Assembly (NCBI GenBank): GCA_026129485.1
Contig: JAHCHY010000010.1
Span: 1 to 64,000, forward strand
Direction of reading: 5' to 3'
Length of the DNA: 64,000 nucleotides
From: Cyclobacteriaceae bacterium
Lineage (GTDB): Bacteria > Bacteroidota > Bacteroidia > Cytophagales > Cyclobacteriaceae
Below are positions 59,337-64,000 of the stretch, in pieces. Position numbers and translations under genes: made by a program. Every line of letters begins with the position of its first letter. Within the stretch, counting starts at the first letter, position 1. Below the pieces are notes generated by a model that saw only the letters and a list, made by a program, of their open reading frames with translations, was not told the DNA's origin and ran no database searches.

Positions 59337-60047
59337 TTAAAAAATTTCCATTTCAAAAATACGAATCAGCTTTTCTTTCAGAACGGTTTTAACCAATTCA
59401 AAGTCCTGTGGTTTGCCCAACTCTTTCTCCATAGAGGTAACGGTTTTATCGGCAATACCGCAAGGAACGATGTTGGAAAAATAATCGAGGTTTGCGTTTA
59501 CGTTAAAGGCCAGTCCGTGCAGGGTTACCCACCGGCTGGTTTTTACACCGAGTGCGCAGATTTTGCGTGCGCGTTTTTTGTCATCGTAGTCAATCCACAC
59601 ACCGGTAAGCCCGTTAATTCTTCCGGCCTGTAATCCAAATTCATCCAATGTCCGGATCACCGATTCTTCCAGCAGGCGCATATATCTGTGGATGTCCGTA
59701 AAAAAATTTTCCAGGTCAAGAATCGGGTAAACCACAACCTGTCCCGGGCCATGGTAGGTAATATCACCCCCGCGGTTGATGTGGTAATACGTGGCATCAA
59801 TGGTGTGCAGGTCTTCCTGCTTTACCAGCAGGTTGTGCTCATCTCCGCTTTTGCCGAGCGTATATACATGCGGGTGTTCACAGAACAGCAGGTAGTTATG
59901 GGTTGTTAGCTGTTCGTTGTTGGTGCGGTTGGCAGCTTTAATATCCAGTATGGATTGAAACAGGTTGGTCTGGTAATCCCAGGCCTGCTTGTAATCCATC
60001 AGGCCCAGGTCAATGAATTTGGTTTTTTTATTGAGTACAGCGTTCAA
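59337..60047 (-). CDS. lipB: Lipoyl(octanoyl) transferase LipB
   Basis: 236 residues. Motifs: 'LLFCEHPHVYTLGKSG', 'RGGDITYHGPGQVVVYPILDL' (lipoyl/octanoyl pocket), 'GVKTSRWVTLHGLAFNVN' and 'IVPCGIADK' with the acyl-accepting Cys. LipB moves octanoate from acyl carrier protein to lipoyl domains. Residues 39-50 (NRTNNEQLTTHN) form a low-complexity stretch encoded by AAC-rich words like those of intergenic repeats; in relatives this region is variable too. Confidence 0.94.
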   Translation of the reverse strand: MNAVLNKKTKFIDLGLMDYKQAWDYQTNLFQSILDIKAANRTNNEQLTTHNYLLFCEHPHVYTLGKSGDEHNLLVKQEDLHTIDATYYHINRGGDITYHGPGQVVVYPILDLENFFTDIHRYMRLLEESVIRTLDEFGLQAGRINGLTGVWIDYDDKKRARKICALGVKTSRWVTLHGLAFNVNANLDYFSNIVPCGIADKTVTSMEKELGKPQDFELVKTVLKEKLIRIFEMEIF

Positions 60048-60115
60048 ATTATATTGTATAAAATCAATCCCTCATTCCGTCCTCTACCTCTATGGAGAGT
60101 GAGTAGAGAAAAAAC

Positions 60116-61121
60116 TTATTTCATTCTTCCCAACTCATCCTTCACGTGCTCAATAGCCTCGAGCGGTTCGGCTTCTACTCCGTTTTCTTTGGCGAGGTAA
60201 AACGAAATCCAATCGGTAAGATGAATCAGGTAATAGTATTGTTCCAGCAGCGAAGCGCCTTCGGCCACCATATCAATAATGGTGTTGGATCGCTTCTCAA
60301 AAACCGGCCGGCATATCTCCATACGTTTCTCCACGCGCTGGTGATCATGATCGGAATACAGGTAAATTACCTGTGCATGTTCCAGCACCGCTTCCGGAAA
60401 CTGCCAGCCTGCAATTTCGTTGTGGTTCATTTCCGGGAAGGTGTTTACGTGTGCTAACTGCTTGGCGTTTTCGTTAATCTGGTTTTGAAAACGAATGGCC
60501 ATGGCCTTCAATCGTTCATCACAATAAATAACGGGCAGCTTGCTTTTCAGTTTTTTCGCTATTAATTCAGCTTCCGCCTGAATAGCTTTTTCGCACCGGT
60601 TAAGGTGTTCAATGGCATTTTCAGTTTCTTTCATAAAAGCAGCGCCAATCAGGTTGGTGTGATAGAGCGCGTACAGCAGCGATACCATCATATAGCCCAG
60701 GTTACCGCGCGGACTTTTTGATTCTCCCTGAATCTTGATCCAGTAAAGATTATATTCCCTGGCCAGGCTCCAGCAGGCTTTGCCGCCAGAAGTAATGCTG
60801 CAGATGAATATGGGCCCGCTTGAGCATGGCTTTTTGAACGGCAGCTAAAGTTTCTTCGGTATCGCCACTGTAAGAACAGGCAATAAACAATGTATGCGGG
60901 CTTACAAACTGTGGTATATTATACCCTTTGCAAACCGTTATAGGAATAGGCACCCGGCCAAATGTGAGCGATTCCACGAGGTTGGCCCCGATACCCGAAG
61001 CGCCCATACCGGTAATAAGGATGTTGCGGATGTCGCTGCCGGGCCGCACCAGGTCAACCGATTGACCGATTTTCAACGCTTGGGCCAGTTGCAGTGTAAA
61101 GCCTTCTATCAGTTTCTTCAT
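60116..61121 (-). pseudogene. Bifunctional phosphoglucose/phosphomannose isomerase gene, split by a frameshift
   Basis: Two frames share one SIS-domain enzyme. The first (from ATG 61121) gives 'ILITGMGASGIGANLVESL' and 'LFIACSYSGDTEETLAAV', the SIS sugar-binding elements. The frame should then continue 'ICSITSGGK' but a base near 60806 (the C after ATT) shifts it, and TAA closes it at 60752-60750. The right reading frame resumes directly ('LYWIKIQ', 'ESKSPRGNLGYMMVSLLYALY') and runs to 60116 with the second isomerase domain. Removing one base restores about 334 residues, the family's length. Either the gene is dead or the base is a sequencing error. Confidence 0.85.
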
Positions 61122-61234
61122 TCTTTCCGTAACTTAAGCTCAAAGGTACGAGAATCCTTTGAGCCATAAAATGAAAGCAGAGCAAAGGACTTTTGGCATT
61201 TTATGTAACTTCAAATTACAAACCGCATCTGCCT

Positions 61235-61687
61235 ATGAAAAATTTCCTGACTGGATTTTTATTGATCGCTTTAAGTGCAACGGGGTCAATAGCGCAGAAA
61301 CAAACCCGGGTTCGCCTGAACCACATTGCTTTATATGTGCAGGATCTAAAGACAAGCCAGCATTTCTATGAAACCATTATCGGGCTGGATACCATTCCCG
61401 AACCCTTTCACGATGGCAGGCATACCTGGTTTGAAGTTGGCCCCAAAAGCCATTTGCACCTGATTGAAGGCGCACGTTCAAAAGTGAGCCTGGACAAAAA
61501 CATTCATTTGTGCTTTAGTGTGCCGTCTGTCGATCAGTTTGTGGAAACGCTAAAGAAACACAAAGTGGAATTTGAAGACTGGAGTGGAAGCAAGGGCACG
61601 ATTACCAAACGGGTGGACGGAGTGAAGCAGATTTATTTCAAAGACCCGGATGGCTACTGGATTGAAATAAACGATGCGCGGGAATAG
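61235..61687 (+). CDS. Exported VOC-family (glyoxalase I-like) protein
   Basis: 150 residues from ATG 61235, opening a signal peptide (MKNFLTGFLLIALSATGSIA). An earlier start at 61193 would put it inside 14 non-signal residues. VOC fold with four metal ligands in order: His in 'RLNHIALYV', Glu in 'TWFEVGPK', His in 'KNIHLCFSV', Glu in 'YWIEINDA'. The H/E/H/E set matches glyoxalase I. An exported glyoxalase is unusual; dioxygenase or other VOC activity is also possible. Confidence 0.9.
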   Translation: MKNFLTGFLLIALSATGSIAQKQTRVRLNHIALYVQDLKTSQHFYETIIGLDTIPEPFHDGRHTWFEVGPKSHLHLIEGARSKVSLDKNIHLCFSVPSVDQFVETLKKHKVEFEDWSGSKGTITKRVDGVKQIYFKDPDGYWIEINDARE

Positions 61688-61701
61688 CAAGCTTTAATTG
61701 A

Positions 61702-62055
61702 ATGAGCGATAAAATTCAAAAAGGCAAAGCGGGCGAGGAGCTGGCTGCTAATTTCCTGGTTGGTGAGGGGTATGAAATTGTGCAACGTAACTATCGCTAT
61801 AAGCGGCTGGAGATTGACCTGATCGTGAGAAAAGATAACTGGCTGGTGTTTGTGGAAGTGAAAATGCGCTCGTCCGATGCGTTTGGCTTTCCCGAAGAAT
61901 TTGTGGATCAGCGCAAAGCCAAAAAAGTGGTGGCGTGTGCCGTGCAATACGCTTACCAGAATAACTACCATGGTAATGTGCGGTATGATGTAATAGCGAT
62001 CTCTATGAAGGATGGCGAGCCGCAAATCCGGCATTTTGAGGATGCGTTTTATTAA
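61702..62055 (+). CDS. yraN: YraN/UPF0102 endonuclease-fold protein
   Basis: 117 residues, usual length. 'GKAGEELAANFLVGEGYEIVQRNYRYKRLEIDLIVRKDNWLVFVEVKMRSS' carries the PD-(D/E)XK nuclease signature (Glu, Asp, ExK). Family members are thought to bind DNA during uptake or recombination; activity is not established. Starts 14 nt after the VOC gene. Confidence 0.93.
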   Translation: MSDKIQKGKAGEELAANFLVGEGYEIVQRNYRYKRLEIDLIVRKDNWLVFVEVKMRSSDAFGFPEEFVDQRKAKKVVACAVQYAYQNNYHGNVRYDVIAISMKDGEPQIRHFEDAFY

Positions 62056-62067
62056 CCCCTTTAGATC

Positions 62068-62128
62068 AGTGATGATTGATTCGTGAGTTGTGATTTTAGA
62101 TTTTTTACATCACAAATCAATCATCACT
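62068..62128. terminator. Inverted repeat (ATCATCAC class)
   Basis: AGTGATGATTGATT at 62068-62081 and AATCAATCATCACT at 62115-62128 pair perfectly over 14 bp with a 33-nt loop made of further drifting words (GTGAGTTGTGAT, ACATCACAAATC). It separates convergent genes. Confidence 0.75.
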
Positions 62129-62147
62129 AATCGCAAATCAGCATGCT

Positions 62148-62963
62148 TTACTTAGAATAAATTTCTTTCCCCTTCTCATCCCACTCTTTACGCACATAAG
62201 GTCGGGTTTCTTTTTCAAAAGGCTCTTTAGGGTAAGTAATAATGCGTTTGCGTTTTCCGCTGAGGTAGTTTTCAATCCAGTCGTTTACGCGCTCGCCCCA
62301 GTGGTATTCGCCCTGCACGGCTATTTGTCCGTTTTCGTGGAAGTAGTAATAGAAGCCTTCTTTCTCGCCATACTCAATGGGTGTAATTTCCTTTAGCTTT
62401 TTTCTTTCGACCGGGTCGTAATAGGTTACAAGCGATTCCTTCGGCCAGCCCTTGTAATATTTTTCCTTGTCTTCTACCAGGTCCTGCCGGTTGTAACGCA
62501 TCCAGCGGCCGTGCCTGGTGCCCTTGTAGAAGATACCTTCTTCAACTACATCTTCGCCAACCATTTTTTTATAAGGGCCATGTGCCAGCACGCCCTTTTT
62601 TACATCGAAGGCGCCAATGCCGGTTTTACGCAATTCCTTCCGGGTGAAATCGTACCAATACACATCACGCGCAAAGCCGGAAGGCACATCGGGCTTTTTC
62701 AGCACATAGAAATATTCAACGGTTGCTTTATCGCCAAAGCCTTTACGGGTAAATTTTTTACGGGTTTTAACACCATAGTAAACCTTGCGCTTGGGTTTTT
62801 TCTTTTTGGTGGGAATGGGCTCATCGTTCTGGTCTAACTCCAGCAAGGTAAACGGACGGTCTGTTTCAAAAGTAAACTGGCCTTCTTTGGTTACGGGTGC
62901 AGGCGGCTGGGCAATCAGCACAACTGAACCCAAAGACAATATGCCCGCTAACAGGTGTTTCAT
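62148..62963 (-). CDS. MORN-repeat-like exported protein
   Basis: 271 residues: signal peptide (to about 19, LIAQ), a basic, Lys-rich segment (PTKKKKPKRKVYYGVKTRKKFTRKGFG), then MORN-like repeats ('GIFYKGTRHGRWMRY', 'EGFYYYFHENGQIAVQGEYHWGERVNDWIENYLSGKRK') of the kind found in YwqK-type proteins. MORN repeats mediate protein or lipid contacts. Role unknown. Confidence 0.85.
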   Translation of the reverse strand: MKHLLAGILSLGSVVLIAQPPAPVTKEGQFTFETDRPFTLLELDQNDEPIPTKKKKPKRKVYYGVKTRKKFTRKGFGDKATVEYFYVLKKPDVPSGFARDVYWYDFTRKELRKTGIGAFDVKKGVLAHGPYKKMVGEDVVEEGIFYKGTRHGRWMRYNRQDLVEDKEKYYKGWPKESLVTYYDPVERKKLKEITPIEYGEKEGFYYYFHENGQIAVQGEYHWGERVNDWIENYLSGKRKRIITYPKEPFEKETRPYVRKEWDEKGKEIYSK

Positions 62964-63022
62964 AAACGAAAAACGAAGTTAAGGAAAATATATTTTGTGC
63001 TGAAAAAATAGGCAATAAGCAA

Positions 63023-63060
63023 AAGGCAGTAGGCAAGGCCTTAAAATTGCCTACTGCCTT
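63023..63060. terminator. Hairpin of the GGCAGTAGGCAA class
   Basis: AAGGCAGTAGGCAA at 63023-63036 and TTGCCTACTGCCTT at 63047-63060 pair perfectly over 14 bp with a 10-nt loop, next to the related words GGCAATAAGC. It follows htpG on the minus strand and ends it. Confidence 0.8.
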
Positions 63061-63071
63061 ACTCTTTAGAT

Positions 63072-64000
63072 TTAACCAACAAGCTCCACACTGCGCTTGA
63101 TAAAGGCGGTTAAATCGGCTCCGGTGAGCAGATTCTGCGAAAGCAACGCCAGGTCGTACACCTGCTTGGCCAGCCGGTTTTTCTGTTCTTCGGTTTCGGC
63201 CTTGAGAATTTTTTGAACCAGTGTGTGGTTGCCATTGATGGCCACATTGTAACTGTCGGGCATGGCGCCCATAAAGCCGTACATGCCACCGCCACCTCCG
63301 GTTTTTTGCATGTCTTTCATCCTGCGCATCCACTCGCTCATGGTAATGGTTACCGGCATATCTTCCGGTGCGAGCGACTCTACCGCAATGGTCATGCTGG
63401 TGTTATTGATGGCGGTTTCAAAAATTTTCTTCACGGCCTCTTCTTCATCCTTGCTCAATATGCTGGCTACCGCTTCTTCTTTGGCAATCAGCTTATCGAT
63501 GGTTTCGCTGTCCACACGCTTCAGTTGGGTTTTTTCCAGCTTCTGCTCCAGGTGGTTGATGAAGTGGCTGTCCAGAATGCCATCCAGCACGAGCACATCG
63601 TAACCACGGCCCTTTGCACTTTCTATAAAGGCATGTTGCTTGGCGGCATCGGTAGTATATAGATACACTGCGCTTTTGTCTTTATCGGTCTGGCCGGGCT
63701 TTACTTTTTCTTCGTATTCTTTAAGAGTAAAGAATTTGCCATCGGTGTTTTTAAGCAGCAAAAACTCTTTCGATTTTTCGTAAAACTTCTCATCACTGAT
63801 GGTGCCGTATTTTACAAACACGCTTATGTCGTCCCACTTCTTCTCAAACTCTGCGCGGTCTTTGATAAACATATCCACCAGCTTGTCGGCTACCTTTTTG
63901 GTGATATGCGCGCTGATCTTCTTCACGTTTGCATCGCTCTGTAAATAGCTGCGCGATACGTTTAACGGAATATCGGGCGAATCCAATACACCGTGCAGCA
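63072..64000 (-). CDS. htpG: Chaperone HtpG (Hsp90), 3' part
   Basis: About 309 C-terminal residues are visible; the gene runs off the right edge. 'GVLDSPDIPLNVSRSYLQSD' is the conserved middle-domain motif of Hsp90, and 'KKISAHITKKVADKLVDMFIKDR' continues it. The C-terminal dimerisation domain carries a Gly-rich patch 'KTGGGGGMYGFMGAMPDSYNVAINGNH' (in pieces) typical of the phylum. Cytoplasmic ATP-dependent chaperone. Start not in window. Confidence 0.95.
   Translation of the reverse strand, partial: LHGVLDSPDIPLNVSRSYLQSDANVKKISAHITKKVADKLVDMFIKDRAEFEKKWDDISVFVKYGTISDEKFYEKSKEFLLLKNTDGKFFTLKEYEEKVKPGQTDKDKSAVYLYTTDAAKQHAFIESAKGRGYDVLVLDGILDSHFINHLEQKLEKTQLKRVDSETIDKLIAKEEAVASILSKDEEEAVKKIFETAINNTSMTIAVESLAPEDMPVTITMSEWMRRMKDMQKTGGGGGMYGFMGAMPDSYNVAINGNHTLVQKILKAETEEQKNRLAKQVYDLALLSQNLLTGADLTAFIKRSVELVG

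Noticed and set aside
1-64000. CRISPR arrays, tRNA/rRNA genes, transposases, phage genes
   Set aside because: I looked through all gaps and gene products and saw none; direct repeats with regular spacing are absent.

Overview
The window reads as chromosomal DNA of a Bacteroidota bacterium, most likely of the order Cytophagales. This rests on family content: SusD-free but TonB/Tat/lipoprotein-rich periphery, DUF5687 ABC partner, duplicated FtsX-type permeases with an N-terminal prefix domain under a PadR regulator, the so-called 'asparagine synthetase B' family, GxxExxY protein debris, and TAnnTTTG-like promoter elements. Gene order is dense, GC is moderate, and there is no rRNA, tRNA, CRISPR array, transposase or phage gene that I can see. 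The order-level assignment is inference.

Layout. 1-3.4 kb: start of an SNF2-type helicase with an early stop, a LolC/E-type permease, rbfA and a polytopic membrane protein. 3.4-10 kb: lipoprotein, AbgB-like amidohydrolase, orphan molybdopterin hydroxylase large subunit with a Tat signal, PNPOx-like lipoprotein, and two tandem paralogous secreted proteins. 10-15 kb: rpiB, tatC, glyA (with a palindromic in-frame insertion), a DUF4258/YgiT-type toxin-antitoxin pair and an S41 protease. 15-22 kb: fumarylacetoacetase-fold enzyme, three TPM-domain proteins, and an operon of DUF5687 permease, ABC ATPase and cyanophycinase-like peptidase. 22-30 kb: MBL hydrolase, MATE pump, DUF885 peptidase, amino acid permease, trans-sulfuration enzyme, Na/Ca exchanger, GNAT.

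30.3-38.6 kb: a PadR regulator preceded by a near-perfect pair of inverted 19-nt sites, followed by three tandem ~870-residue permeases with no ATPase gene. 38.7-44.2 kb: lepB, DUF2306, 'asparagine synthetase B', arfB, a charged IF2N-like protein coupled to a 55-residue zinc-ribbon membrane protein, TonB. 44.2-54.8 kb: SnoaL-like protein, AraC regulator, plug-like secreted protein, sugar epimerase, receiver protein, quinone reductase, FKBP, class-V aminotransferase, rluD, rhodanese, lipoprotein, polyprenyl synthase. 54.8-64 kb: rnr, a truncated GxxExxY gene between inverted repeats, 3'-5' exonuclease, a small membrane protein/ABC ATPase pair, lipB, a frameshifted SIS-domain sugar isomerase, VOC protein, yraN, a MORN-like protein and the 3' part of htpG.

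The most unusual feature is not a gene. Many intergenic gaps hold hairpins built from related purine-rich 8-11-nt words (AACCRCAGAG...ACACAGAG and relatives). One pair bounds the GxxExxY remnant as inverted ends, and other short palindromes or word-repeats sit in frame inside glyA and perhaps lipB. Three broken genes (SNF2 helicase, sugar isomerase, GxxExxY) suggest either ongoing decay or residual assembly errors. All identifications come from reading translated sequence against remembered families; no search was run.
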